From Deltaproteobacteria bacterium (GTDB lineage Bacteria; Myxococcota_A; Polyangia; Polyangiales; Ga0077539), in the NCBI GenBank assembly GCA_947477565.1, contig CANJUR010000052.1, forward strand, positions 1 to 34,776: 34,776 nucleotides of DNA, given 5' to 3'. The notes under the pieces are model-generated. The model saw only the letters and a program-made list of their open reading frames with translations. It was not told where the DNA came from and made no database searches. The position numbers and the translations under genes are program-made. Shown piece by piece: positions 10,033 through 18,712 of the stretch (its first letter is position 1; every line of letters begins with the position of its first letter).

Positions 10033-10737
10033 TCAGGCGCGCGCGGGGTGCTGCGCGGCGGTGCGACGGGCGAGGCCGACCGCGTCGTGGACGGTGAGCC
10101 CACAGTCGCCGGTCGAGACCAGGCCCTCGCGGCTCCAGCGCGAGAGCGTACGGATCGTCGTCTCCACCGTGGTGCCCACGAGCGCCGCGAGTTCGGCGCG
10201 CGTGAGTCGCAGCGGAATCAACGTGGAGCCATCCTCCATCTCGTCACCAAAGCGCTCGCCGAGTTCCATCAGCGTGGTCGCGAGGCGCTCCTCGGCTGAT
10301 GCGGTGAATAGCGCGAGCCGGCGGTTGGCGACCGCGCCCAGCCGTCCGAGCCCCGTCGCCAGCGCCAGCGCTGCAGGGCCGCACTTCTCGAGCGCGGGCA
10401 GCATCACCTCCCGCGGAACCCGCACCACGATGGCGGTCTCCGTCAGCGCAAATGCGTCGGCGTCGTAACAGCCAGATTCGAGGGCCTCGGCGTCACCGAC
10501 GCTCTCGCCCGGTCCCGCCAGCCCGAGCACGAGATCACGCGACGGCCCGCCCGGCATCAACACCTTCACCAGCCCGAGGCCCACGAGCACGAAACTGCTG
10601 GCTGCCTCGCCCGATCGCCAGACGGCTTCGCCTCTGCGCAGCCGCTGCTGCGTGGCCGTCTTTGCGATTTCCTCGAGGGCGTCTCCCGTGATGCGAGAGA
10701 GCGCCGCGTGTCGCCGAAAGACCGATCGGACGTCCAT
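10033..10737 (-). CDS. Crp/Fnr-family transcription regulator
   Basis: This is a 234-residue regulator with an N-terminal cyclic-nucleotide-binding-like beta-barrel (about residues 10-125) and a C-terminal winged helix (LTRAELAALVGTTVETTIRTL). The phosphate-binding cassette is atypical: where Crp has an Arg-Ser pair for cAMP, the sequence reads CYDADAFAL. The four-cysteine cluster of Fnr is also absent. The effector is therefore unknown. The start ATG (complement of 10735-10737) has AAGGAG (complement of 10744-10749) at 6-nt spacing. It is read away from the lipoprotein gene at 11023 and could share that control region. No clear palindromic operator was found by eye. Confidence 0.9.
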   Translation of the reverse strand: MDVRSVFRRHAALSRITGDALEEIAKTATQQRLRRGEAVWRSGEAASSFVLVGLGLVKVLMPGGPSRDLVLGLAGPGESVGDAEALESGCYDADAFALTETAIVVRVPREVMLPALEKCGPAALALATGLGRLGAVANRRLALFTASAEERLATTLMELGERFGDEMEDGSTLIPLRLTRAELAALVGTTVETTIRTLSRWSREGLVSTGDCGLTVHDAVGLARRTAAQHPARA

Positions 10738-11022
10738 GAGTGACTCCTTCAAAGTTCGTGATCTGTGGCGGAATCTGCAACGCGCGGACCAGCGAAGTGG
10801 AGGCACCTGATCCATTCCGCTCGGCCGCGCTTTTGGATGGCATTTTCTTCGCGATGCTGTGTGCCGACGAACTCATCGTAGGTCACGGCGCGAGGACACC
10901 CTCGACTTCGCATAGGTGCGCAGGAAGTATCGCCCCCACGACCCCGGCGCCCTGTCTACGGATCATCGCAGCACTGCGACGAGGCTTGCGCATGCGGCTC
11001 TTCTGTTGCTACCGACGACTCC
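10738..11022. other. Divergent control region
   Basis: This 285-base region separates the outward-facing crp-like gene and the lipoprotein gene at 11023, and should hold promoters for both. No Fnr- or Crp-like palindrome, repeat or convincing small gene was seen. Confidence 0.4.
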
Positions 11023-12111
11023 GTGAACCGTCGAAACGTCGCGTGGTCGTTCGGGTCCGTACTGGCAACGCTCCTCGCTGGCTGCGGCGACGGCAACAAC
11101 CGCCTCCTCGACGCAGGCGGCGACGACCTCGGGGTGATTGATGTTCCGTCCACCGACCGCGGAGGCGCGGGCGACCTCGGCGCCGCAGACACCGGACTCG
11201 ATGTCGCCCTCGACCGCGCGACCGCGGCCGACGACGGGCATGCGGATGTGCTCACGGATACGGTTGTCCTCGATAGCCGTGCGCTCGATGTACCAGCGGA
11301 CCGGGCTTCGGTGGATGCGCCCGATGTCAGGGTCGCCGACGCGGGTGCCTCCGATGCACAGGGCACTGACGTCACCGATGTTGTAGTCGCCGATAGGGCC
11401 CTGGCGGATGTCATCGCCGCGGACGCCGGGAGAGCGCGCGGAACGCCTGTGATCGACGGTGTCATCGGGAGCGACTGGCCCTCCGGCGCGATCGTCGTAA
11501 CCAACGCGGTGCCATCGACCTGGGGACCGGCTCTCAACGCGCTGCGGTCGATCCGCGTAGCCTGGGACAGCAACCGCCTGTACCTCGGCCTCGATGGCGT
11601 CGTGGAGGCCAGCAACGCGATGGTGGTCTTCATCGATCGCGACTTCGTACCGGCGACAACTGCGACGGGCGTGACCGCGCCCTCGATGCTCACCGACGGG
11701 ATGGGATCGCTCGACAATTCCATCTCCTGCAATGTCACCGAGAGTCCGCCCGGGTTCGGCGCCGACATGGTCTGGGGCACGCGCGGAATGCTCTCCAGGT
11801 CCGCGTCCGACCTCAACGATGCCATCGGCCTGCGCGACGTGGGCTGCACCGCCTGCCGCGCCGACTTCCGCTGGACCACGGGGGACACCGCCGTGTGCGT
11901 GGGCGGAGCGACGCCCGCGTGCGAGGTCGCCATCGACTGGAACGCCCTCTACGGCGGCCCCCCCCCACCGGTACCGATGCTTGGGCTTTTCATGCGAATC
12001 ACCGATGCTGAGGGCGCTCAGTTGGACAACAACCAGTGCCTCCCCGAGCAGGCGATCGGTGATCTGCCCACCACCGCGCGTCGGGTGCTGTCCTTCAGCC
12101 CCAACCTCTGA
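11023..12111 (+). CDS. Secreted lipoprotein with Asp-rich linker and CBM9-like domain
   Basis: This is a predicted lipoprotein of 362 residues. The signal peptide MNRRNVAWSFGSVLATLLAGC ends in the lipobox LAGC. Residues about 25-140 form an Asp/Ala/Val-rich linker with recurring VLDS, DVPAD and ADVIAADAG units. From about residue 145 a beta-rich domain begins PVIDGVIGSDWP and contains IRVAWDSNRLYLGLDG. That pattern resembles the family 9 carbohydrate-binding-module-like fold of secreted proteins. Several cysteines (ISCN, GCTAC, AVCVG, PACEV, NNQCLP) suggest disulfides. The start is GTG with no obvious ribosome-binding site, but the signal peptide fixes it well. The gene ends 3 bp from the stop of the convergent lipoprotein gene. 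The ligand is unknown. Confidence 0.82.
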   Translation: MNRRNVAWSFGSVLATLLAGCGDGNNRLLDAGGDDLGVIDVPSTDRGGAGDLGAADTGLDVALDRATAADDGHADVLTDTVVLDSRALDVPADRASVDAPDVRVADAGASDAQGTDVTDVVVADRALADVIAADAGRARGTPVIDGVIGSDWPSGAIVVTNAVPSTWGPALNALRSIRVAWDSNRLYLGLDGVVEASNAMVVFIDRDFVPATTATGVTAPSMLTDGMGSLDNSISCNVTESPPGFGADMVWGTRGMLSRSASDLNDAIGLRDVGCTACRADFRWTTGDTAVCVGGATPACEVAIDWNALYGGPPPPVPMLGLFMRITDAEGAQLDNNQCLPEQAIGDLPTTARRVLSFSPNL

Positions 12112-12114
12112 TCG

Positions 12115-13920
12115 CTACGGGGTCCCCGCCGCGCTCGCCGGAATCAGCAGTCGGTAGTCACCGTTGGCATCCGCGGTCGCACGGCCCACGCGCAGCACCA
12201 CCCCCCGGGCGTCTCCCTCGCGCAGCCGCACCAGCGCCTCGACCGTCGCCAGGGGCGAGCGGACGCCTCGAGCGTTTCGCACGACACCGCGCACCTGCAC
12301 AGGTGCCTCAAGCGTCGTGTCGAAGTTGATCACACGGTGGGCCACGCAGATGGAAGCACCCAGCGTCACGGGGAAACCCGAGCTCTCCGCGGGTTCGACG
12401 AGAAGACGATAGAGCCCCGGGTTGAGTTCGAGCTTGTAGGTTCCATCACCCGCCGTGACCGTCTCGGTTGGAGTCGCGCGAGAGGCCAGCGCGCGAAGGT
12501 CAGGCTCGTCGAGGCATGGATGGGTCGGCGCAGCGTCGTGGTACGGAACGGCGGTCACCCGCGCACCGCGCACCGCGAGGCCGTCACGACCGAGCACCCT
12601 CCCCGCGAGCGACGGGCGCAGCTCCAGCAAGAACACCTGACCGGCCTGCTCGGTCACATCGGCGCGCACGCGAAATCCGTGTTGCACCACGCTGCGGTAG
12701 GCGTCGCCCGCCGGAGTGACCACCACGTCGTAGTCACCCGGAACGAGCCAGGCACGGAGGCTCCCGTCGGCTTCGGTGACCACCCGCGACTCGTACCAGG
12801 TCGTCGCCCCGGCGATGCCCACGGGGGGACGAAGTGCGGCCCGTAGCGTCACCGTAGCCCCGCGCATCACCCGGCTATGCCCCTCCGCGTCGAGTGCTTC
12901 AACGGTGGCCCGAACGTCCACGCAGCCCACGCAGGGTCCCTGCGGATCGACCCCGCCCGGGACCGCCGGACGCGCCGCCGCGGCGTGCGTCAGCCCTGTG
13001 AGTTCGGGCAGCACCACCTGCAGGTCGCGACCGCTCGGGGCCACCGCCAGGAGCGACGCTCGCGGAATGTCGATGACGAGTCCCCCGCTCGCGCCGTTGT
13101 CCGCCGTCAGTCGGAGCGTCCATGCCTCCGGCGCGCCCGGCCCCATGCTGCACGCGAACCGACCCGTGCTCCCCGCGCTGCCATCGCCCAAGGTGGAACT
13201 CACGGTGGAGATCACCCTGCTGTTCGCGGCAGGGTCGATGGCGCGCACCACGAAGCCCGCGATGGACTGTCCCGCGGCGGCGATGACCGCGCCCTCCCAG
13301 CGCGCATACATGGTCGGGTATGCGATGTCGAACCGTTGCATCACGAGGCCCTCGCGCACCTCGAATCCCCGCTCAAAGCGCGGTGGAACCGTCGCCGCCA
13401 GCGTGGATGCGGGGCGCACCACCACGTCGAAGAGTCCCTCCGTGAGCGTCGCCGACCAGGTGAACGAGTCGCCATCGCGGGCCGCGTTGGGTATCGCCAC
13501 AAGTCCCGCGACCGCCTGCACCGGCGGGGACACGCCCGCGAGGTCCGTCGGGGTGAACTCCAGCGTCGCGGGGATGTTTCGCCCGATCGCGCCGGTGTCC
13601 GCAGGCACCGTCACCGCGCCGTACACCGTCCTCGGCGCGCGAAGCCTAAGGTCTACGCTCTCGTCCGCCAGGATGCTTCGCGGGCGAGTCAGCGTGGGGT
13701 AGGCATCGGCGCTCACCCGCCCGGTCGCAGGGGTCACCGCGAAGAAAACCTCCGCCCGCGCCCGAGAGACGCAGCGCAGTGACACGCGGTCGCAGGTCGC
13801 CCCTGGGCAGTCCCTGTCTACTGCGCAGCGCTCGGCCGGTCCGCCCACCACAGGGTCGCCATCGATACACGCCGATGGCGCAAGCAGCACCCCGAGCAGC
13901 AACGCGTGCGCCGCCCTCAC
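12115..13920 (-). CDS. Large lipoprotein with carboxypeptidase-regulatory-like domains
   Basis: This is a predicted lipoprotein of 601 residues. MRAAHALLLGVLLAPSAC is a lipoprotein signal. A short cysteine-knot-like motif follows (CAVDRDCPGATCDRVSLRC), of a kind common at the start of myxobacterial surface proteins. The rest is beta-sandwich-like. At least three segments look like transthyretin/carboxypeptidase-regulatory repeats (GRVLGRDGLAVRGARV, RGVVRNARGVRSPLATVEA, and DGTYKLELNPGLYRLLVEP). Such domains are usually structural. The start GTG (complement of 13918-13920) overlaps the TGA of the upstream gene by four bases, so the pair is probably translationally coupled. Its role is unknown. 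Confidence 0.82.
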   Translation of the reverse strand: MRAAHALLLGVLLAPSACIDGDPVVGGPAERCAVDRDCPGATCDRVSLRCVSRARAEVFFAVTPATGRVSADAYPTLTRPRSILADESVDLRLRAPRTVYGAVTVPADTGAIGRNIPATLEFTPTDLAGVSPPVQAVAGLVAIPNAARDGDSFTWSATLTEGLFDVVVRPASTLAATVPPRFERGFEVREGLVMQRFDIAYPTMYARWEGAVIAAAGQSIAGFVVRAIDPAANSRVISTVSSTLGDGSAGSTGRFACSMGPGAPEAWTLRLTADNGASGGLVIDIPRASLLAVAPSGRDLQVVLPELTGLTHAAAARPAVPGGVDPQGPCVGCVDVRATVEALDAEGHSRVMRGATVTLRAALRPPVGIAGATTWYESRVVTEADGSLRAWLVPGDYDVVVTPAGDAYRSVVQHGFRVRADVTEQAGQVFLLELRPSLAGRVLGRDGLAVRGARVTAVPYHDAAPTHPCLDEPDLRALASRATPTETVTAGDGTYKLELNPGLYRLLVEPAESSGFPVTLGASICVAHRVINFDTTLEAPVQVRGVVRNARGVRSPLATVEALVRLREGDARGVVLRVGRATADANGDYRLLIPASAAGTP

Positions 13921-14507
13921 GGCTGCACCAGAAATCTGCAGCGCTCGATGGCGTCATCGACCCCGCCGTCCGATGCCGGAATCGTCCCGGCGCGGGGACG
14001 CACGAAGACCCACCAGGTGCGAAAATCGACATCGCCCTCGCGCTCGGGCGTGCGGAAATTCCCGCTCAAACGTAGACGTGACGACACGTACAGTTCGACC
14101 CGGTTACACCCTGCCTCGGGCAGCCGAACCGTCTCGCGAATCTCCCGCCGCCGGTTGCCGTCCGAGGGAAACTCATGCGGCTGCGGCTGGTTGATCGGCT
14201 CGCAGTTGGCCCCGCCGTCCTGCGGCACGCAGTCGCGGTCGTCGTTGACGAAAAACCGCCACTGCAGCAGGTCGTTGACGCCGTCGTCATCGACCGGAAC
14301 ACGAAACGCATACGTGGTGAGGTCGGTCTCGTCGATCTCCAGGAGCGCGCCGATGCGCGGGGTCGTGATGCCCTGAACGTCCTGAATGCGCGGCGGAGTG
14401 AGCGGCGTCGTCACCCGAACCTCATCGGCGCGGGTAATCAAGCACGAGGACAATGCGGTGGCAGTGGCGAGCATCAGGGCGATTCGACGCACGACAGCGA
14501 GAACCAT
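13917..14507 (-). CDS. Predicted lipoprotein, first gene of a two-gene unit
   Basis: This is a 196-residue predicted lipoprotein of unknown function. MVLAVVRRIALMLATATALSSC is a lipoprotein signal with lipobox LSSC. The mature part has a patterned beta character and paired cysteines (DRDCVPQDGGANCEP, AGCNRVELYV, ERCRFLV). It ends four bases into the next gene (GTGA overlap), suggesting the two lipoproteins act together, perhaps as a surface complex. The open frame extends upstream to 14663, but the signal peptide places the start at ATG 14505-14507. It is divergent from ruvA across 181 bp. Confidence 0.75.
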   Translation of the reverse strand: MVLAVVRRIALMLATATALSSCLITRADEVRVTTPLTPPRIQDVQGITTPRIGALLEIDETDLTTYAFRVPVDDDGVNDLLQWRFFVNDDRDCVPQDGGANCEPINQPQPHEFPSDGNRRREIRETVRLPEAGCNRVELYVSSRLRLSGNFRTPEREGDVDFRTWWVFVRPRAGTIPASDGGVDDAIERCRFLVQP

Positions 14508-14688
14508 ACCACGCTCACGAAAAAGCCCAGCTAAGCAGTGATTTCGTGACACCAGATCGATTTCCGCAGGACCACGGACTGACAATCGTGTCGCGGTCGT
14601 GAAGGCAGCCGCAGCGGGACATATCCCGACCGACGGGCCAGCAGTGAGCGGGTGCGATTGCACGGCGGACCCACTACGATGGCCATCA

Positions 14689-15318
14689 ATGATTGGACGT
14701 CTTCATGGTCGGATCGTGTCGGAGTCGCCGGATGGGCTCGTGGTCGTGGACGTGGTCGGCGTCGGGTACGAAGTGTTGATCCCTCTGGGCACGCTGGGGC
14801 GATGCACGGCAGACGCGGAGGGGAGAGTGACGCTGCAGGTCGTCACGCATGTGCGGGAAGACGCAATCACCCTCTTCGGTTTCGCCAACGACCGCGAGCG
14901 GACAGCGTTTCGACTTCTCACCGCAGTGGCCGGCGTGGGGCCGCGCATCGCCATCTCGGTGCTGAGCGTTCTGCCTGCGGGAGAGTTGTCGCAAGCGCTC
15001 GCGCGAGGCGACGTGAAGAAGCTCACGTCGGTTCCGGGCGTGGGCAAGCGCATCGCCGAGCGCCTCGTGCTCGAGCTCAAAGACAAACTCACCGGGCTCT
15101 CCACCGGCGTCTCCGAGGCTCTCATCTCCACCGGCGGGTCGATCGCGCCGATGAGTCCTATCGCCGCGGTGGGTCCGGGTGCCGCGTTGGTCGCCGCGCT
15201 GGTGAACATGGGCTTCAAGGCCGCGGAGGCCGAGCGTGCCGCCGCCGAGCTCGCGCCGCGAATCACCGAGCCGCTCGATGTCCTGGTGCGGGAGTCACTG
15301 CGTCGGCTCGTCCGGTAG
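14689..15318 (+). CDS. ruvA: Holliday junction DNA helicase subunit RuvA
   Basis: RuvA binds four-way DNA junctions and loads the RuvB motor for branch migration during recombinational repair. The 209-residue product begins MIGRLHGRIV and has the N-terminal OB domain (GVGYEVLIPLG). Two helix-hairpin-helix motifs follow (FRLLTAVAGVGPRIAISVLS and LTSVPGVGKRIAERLVLE), then a flexible linker and the C-terminal three-helix domain that contacts RuvB (LVNMGFKAAEAERAA). The start ATG 14689 has no strong ribosome-binding site but matches the family. ruvB and ruvC are not adjacent. The last 24 bases overlap the 3' end of scpB on the other strand. Confidence 0.95.
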   Translation: MIGRLHGRIVSESPDGLVVVDVVGVGYEVLIPLGTLGRCTADAEGRVTLQVVTHVREDAITLFGFANDRERTAFRLLTAVAGVGPRIAISVLSVLPAGELSQALARGDVKKLTSVPGVGKRIAERLVLELKDKLTGLSTGVSEALISTGGSIAPMSPIAAVGPGAALVAALVNMGFKAAEAERAAAELAPRITEPLDVLVRESLRRLVR

Positions 15319-16041
15319 CTGCGCAGCCGCAGTTGCCGCTGCGTCGGCGATCGGCGCGCCGTTGATAACCGCCTGCGAGAGGCGCGCGGTGAGCGACGCC
15401 TGACTCTCCTCGGAGAGTTCGGTGTACTCGCGCAGCATCGGCAGGTCGCGCAGCGAGCGCAGCCCGAAGAACTCAAGGAAGAATCGTGTCGTGCCGTAGA
15501 GCAGCGGGCGTCCGGGCTCTTCCCTGCGGCCGATGGTGCGCACGAGGTCGCGGTCGAGCAACACCTTCAGCGATGAGCCGGTGTCGACGCCGCGCACCTC
15601 ATCGACCTCCGGGCGGGTGACGGGCTGCCGGTACGCCACGATGGCGAGCGTCTCGACCTGCGCGCGGCTCAGCCGCACGGGTCTGGCCTGCAAGAGTTCG
15701 CGCACGAAAGGCGCGTTGCCCGCGCTCGAACGAAACAACCAGGCCCCGGCGACCTCGTCGAGGTGGATTCCGCGCGGCTGGTATTCGGCCTTGAGTTCGT
15801 TGAGCAGCTTGCGCACGTCGCGCGCCTCAGCGCGGGTGATCTTCGCGAGTTCAACGACGGTGAGCGGGTGATCGCTCGCGAACACCAGGCTCTCGAGCAC
15901 CGTGCGCAGGTGCTGCTCGGAGACCGATCGCCCGATGGCGCGGGCGACGCCGGGCGACGCAGGGAAGTCCTCGTCGCCGACACCCTCCTCGGGCTCGTCC
16001 GGGGCTTCGTCGCTGCTGCCCCTGGGGTCGGGGCTGCTCAT
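15295..16041 (-). CDS. scpB: Segregation and condensation protein B
   Basis: ScpB is the kite subunit of the SMC-ScpA-ScpB condensin that organises and segregates the chromosome. The 248-residue product has an acidic disordered N-terminus (about 1-38), then two winged-helix domains. The first runs from LRTVLESLVFASDHPLT; the second includes LSRAQVETLAIVAYRQPVTR and GRPLLYGTTRFFLEFFGL, both strong family signatures. Its ATG overlaps the scpA stop in ATGA (16038-16041). Its 3' end runs 24 bases into convergent ruvA. Confidence 0.94.
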   Translation of the reverse strand: MSSPDPRGSSDEAPDEPEEGVGDEDFPASPGVARAIGRSVSEQHLRTVLESLVFASDHPLTVVELAKITRAEARDVRKLLNELKAEYQPRGIHLDEVAGAWLFRSSAGNAPFVRELLQARPVRLSRAQVETLAIVAYRQPVTRPEVDEVRGVDTGSSLKVLLDRDLVRTIGRREEPGRPLLYGTTRFFLEFFGLRSLRDLPMLREYTELSEESQASLTARLSQAVINGAPIADAAATAAAQLPDEPTQ

Positions 16042-16847
16042 CGCCAGTCGTCCCGTACGACCGCCCCAGGGTCGCCAAGGTCGGTCAGCACGAGCGTGAC
16101 GTGCAGCTGTTCGTAGTTACCAGACTGGTAAAGGCGGGTCATTCGCAGGCGGGTCATTTCCAGCAGCGCGAGGAAGGTCACCACCAGCTCGGACGTGCTG
16201 CCGTCGTCGTCGAAGAGTTCGTCGAAGCGCATCGACCGACGGTCGCGCAGGCGCTCGACGAGGGCGTTGATGCGGTCTGCGATGGAGATGCGCTCCGGGG
16301 TGACCTCGTGCGCGATGGAAAGCTTCCGCCGGGCCATCAACTTCTGGAAGGCCTCGATCATCGCGATGGCCGGGAAGGGTGCGAGAGGAGCCTCGCCGGT
16401 GGACTCCGCGGTGACCTCCATGCCGCGGGGAAACACGTCGCGACCGGCCACGCCGCGAGCGGCCAGCTCTTCGCCCGCGGCGCGAAACTTCTGGTACTCG
16501 AGCAGGCGGCGCACAAGCTCGATGCGTGGGTCTTCGCCCTGCTCCGCGTCGGGGTCAACGTTGAGGTTTTCCTCCGGCGGTGGTGACGGCAGAAGCATGC
16601 GCGACTTGATGTGCGTGAGCGTCGCGGCCATGAGCAGGTACTCCGCCGCGAGGTCGAGGTTGAGCACCTGCATCATCGACACGTACGTGAGGTATCGCTC
16701 AGTGATGAACGAGATCGGGATGTCGAAGATGTCGAGTTCGTGCTTCTGGATCAGGTGAAGCAGGAGGTCGAGCGGGCCCTCGAAAACGTCGAGTTGTACC
16801 CGGACGAGCGGGTCATCGGAGAAGGGCTCGTCGAACGGATCCATCAT
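16038..16847 (-). CDS. scpA: Segregation and condensation protein A
   Basis: ScpA is the kleisin subunit bridging SMC heads in bacterial condensin. The 269-residue product has the family N-terminal block VQLDVFEGPLDLLLHLIQKH followed by DIPISFITERYL and YLLMAATLTHIKSRMLLP. The C-terminal winged helix that binds the SMC head ends ELVVTFLALLEMTRLRM. The middle is a variable acidic linker. Two consecutive ATGs (complement of 16845-16847 and 16842-16844) are possible starts. It follows xerD after 5 bases and overlaps scpB by four, so the three genes form one operon. Confidence 0.95.
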   Translation of the reverse strand: MMDPFDEPFSDDPLVRVQLDVFEGPLDLLLHLIQKHELDIFDIPISFITERYLTYVSMMQVLNLDLAAEYLLMAATLTHIKSRMLLPSPPPEENLNVDPDAEQGEDPRIELVRRLLEYQKFRAAGEELAARGVAGRDVFPRGMEVTAESTGEAPLAPFPAIAMIEAFQKLMARRKLSIAHEVTPERISIADRINALVERLRDRRSMRFDELFDDDGSTSELVVTFLALLEMTRLRMTRLYQSGNYEQLHVTLVLTDLGDPGAVVRDDWR

Positions 16848-16852
16848 CGGAA

Positions 16853-17749
<897 letters not shown>

Positions 17750-17801
17750 GGGAGAAATCTACGAGGCCGAGAGGGTCAAGAGCCAGTTTCGGGCCAAAGC
17801 G

Positions 17802-17831
17802 TTGCGTGCGGGTGAAACCTGGAGCTATGGT
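17802..17831 (+). promoter_or_regulatory. Candidate promoter for the tRNA gene
   Basis: TTGCGT (17802-17807) and TATGGT (17826-17831) are spaced by 18 bases and lie 25 bases before the tRNA, a sensible distance. The match to the housekeeping sigma consensus is moderate. Confidence 0.35.
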
Positions 17832-17855
17832 GCGCCCGCGTCACGCGGCGCTTCC

Positions 17856-17929
17856 TGGCCCATAGCTCAACCGGTTAGAGCACCTGACTTATAATCGGGA
17901 GGTTTCGGGTTCGATCCCCGATGGGCCTA
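17856..17929 (+). tRNA. tRNA-Ile with anticodon UAU
   Basis: All arms fold. The acceptor is 17856-17862 with 17922-17928, and the D-stem GCTC/GAGC encloses a loop containing GG. The anticodon stem is CCTGA/TCGGG with loop CTTATAA, a 5-base variable loop follows, and the T-stem TCGGG/CCCGA encloses loop TTCGATC. Anticodon bases 34-36 (17890-17892) are TAT, so it reads AUA. U8, A9, A73, A37, A38, C4-G69 and U12-A23 agree with isoleucine identity. Oddities: positions 1 and 72 are both U, so the acceptor end is unpaired, and CCA is not encoded. Most bacteria read AUA with a lysidine-modified CAU tRNA, so a UAU anticodon is rare. Two other readings are a recently altered tRNA or a decayed one. Confidence 0.85.
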
Positions 17930-17980
17930 CTCTCCGCGCGATACTGCAGCCCTTGCGAACCGCTTAGTGGAGAAGACCCG

Positions 17981-18691
17981 TTGCGCGAACAGCTCCTAGC
18001 CCTGGAAGAACTTGCGAAGAGTGACTTGGCGTGGCGCCAGATCGACGTTGAGCTCGCCGATGTGGATGCCCACCTCGTGGCCACGCGATCAGACGTCGAC
18101 CGTATCCGAGACCTGCTCGATCGCGAGCGACTGCAGCTGACCGAAGCGCAGCGGCTGAAGAAGACGCACATCGATGAGCTCGCCACCATCGACGAGAAGA
18201 CCATACGCTCGAAGAAGCGTCAGGAGGTCGCGCGAAACACACGCGAAATGGAGGCGATGAACCGCGAAATCGAGGTGCTCAAGCGCGAACGCGAAGAGCG
18301 CACCGGGGAGGCCGGTCGGCTCGAAGAGGTGGTGGTCGCCGTCGGCGCCCATTTGAAGTCGCACGAGAAGGACTTCAAGGGTCTCACCGAGATGCTCTCC
18401 ACCGAGGAGAAAGAGGCGATCAAGTCCCGCGAGTCCCTTCTCGCACGCAAGCAGCTGCACCAGGGCGCCCGCAAAGAACTTACCGGGCGCGTACGGCCGG
18501 AGATCATGCGGATCTACCAGATCGTCCTCAATCGCCGGGGGACCGCGGTGGCCGAGTGCAAGGACGGCATCTGCCGTGGTTGCTATCTCGCGACCCCGCC
18601 GCAGCTCTACAACGTCATGCTTCGGGCCGAGAAGCTGATCCAGTGTCCGAACTGTCAGCGCATCCTGCTGCCGCCCAACCTGTCTCGCTGA
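17981..18691 (+). CDS. Coiled-coil protein with C4 zinc ribbon
   Basis: This is a 236-residue protein of the bacterial C4-type zinc-ribbon family (zf-RING_7/DUF164-like). It has a long charged antiparallel coiled coil (about residues 5-165, repeated Leu/Glu/Arg heptads), then a zinc ribbon with C198, C201, C222 and C225 (CRGC and CPNC). Relatives are linked to nucleic acid or translation-associated roles, but the function is not settled. The TTG start at 17981 has GGAGA (17969-17973) at 7-nt spacing. Starting further upstream would run into the tRNA. It lies 51 bases after the tRNA and 21 bases before the kinase gene, so co-transcription is likely. Confidence 0.85.
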   Translation: MREQLLALEELAKSDLAWRQIDVELADVDAHLVATRSDVDRIRDLLDRERLQLTEAQRLKKTHIDELATIDEKTIRSKKRQEVARNTREMEAMNREIEVLKREREERTGEAGRLEEVVVAVGAHLKSHEKDFKGLTEMLSTEEKEAIKSRESLLARKQLHQGARKELTGRVRPEIMRIYQIVLNRRGTAVAECKDGICRGCYLATPPQLYNVMLRAEKLIQCPNCQRILLPPNLSR

Positions 18692-18712
18692 ACGATCTCC
18701 AAAGGCTCTCGA

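Noticed and set aside
7745..10468. Frame of 907 codons opposite citrate synthase, the VWA lipoprotein and crp
   Set aside because: It crosses three real minus-strand genes and shows no motifs; an antisense artefact of high GC.
14508..14688. LexA-type operator before ruvA
   Set aside because: No convincing palindrome was seen in the divergent region.
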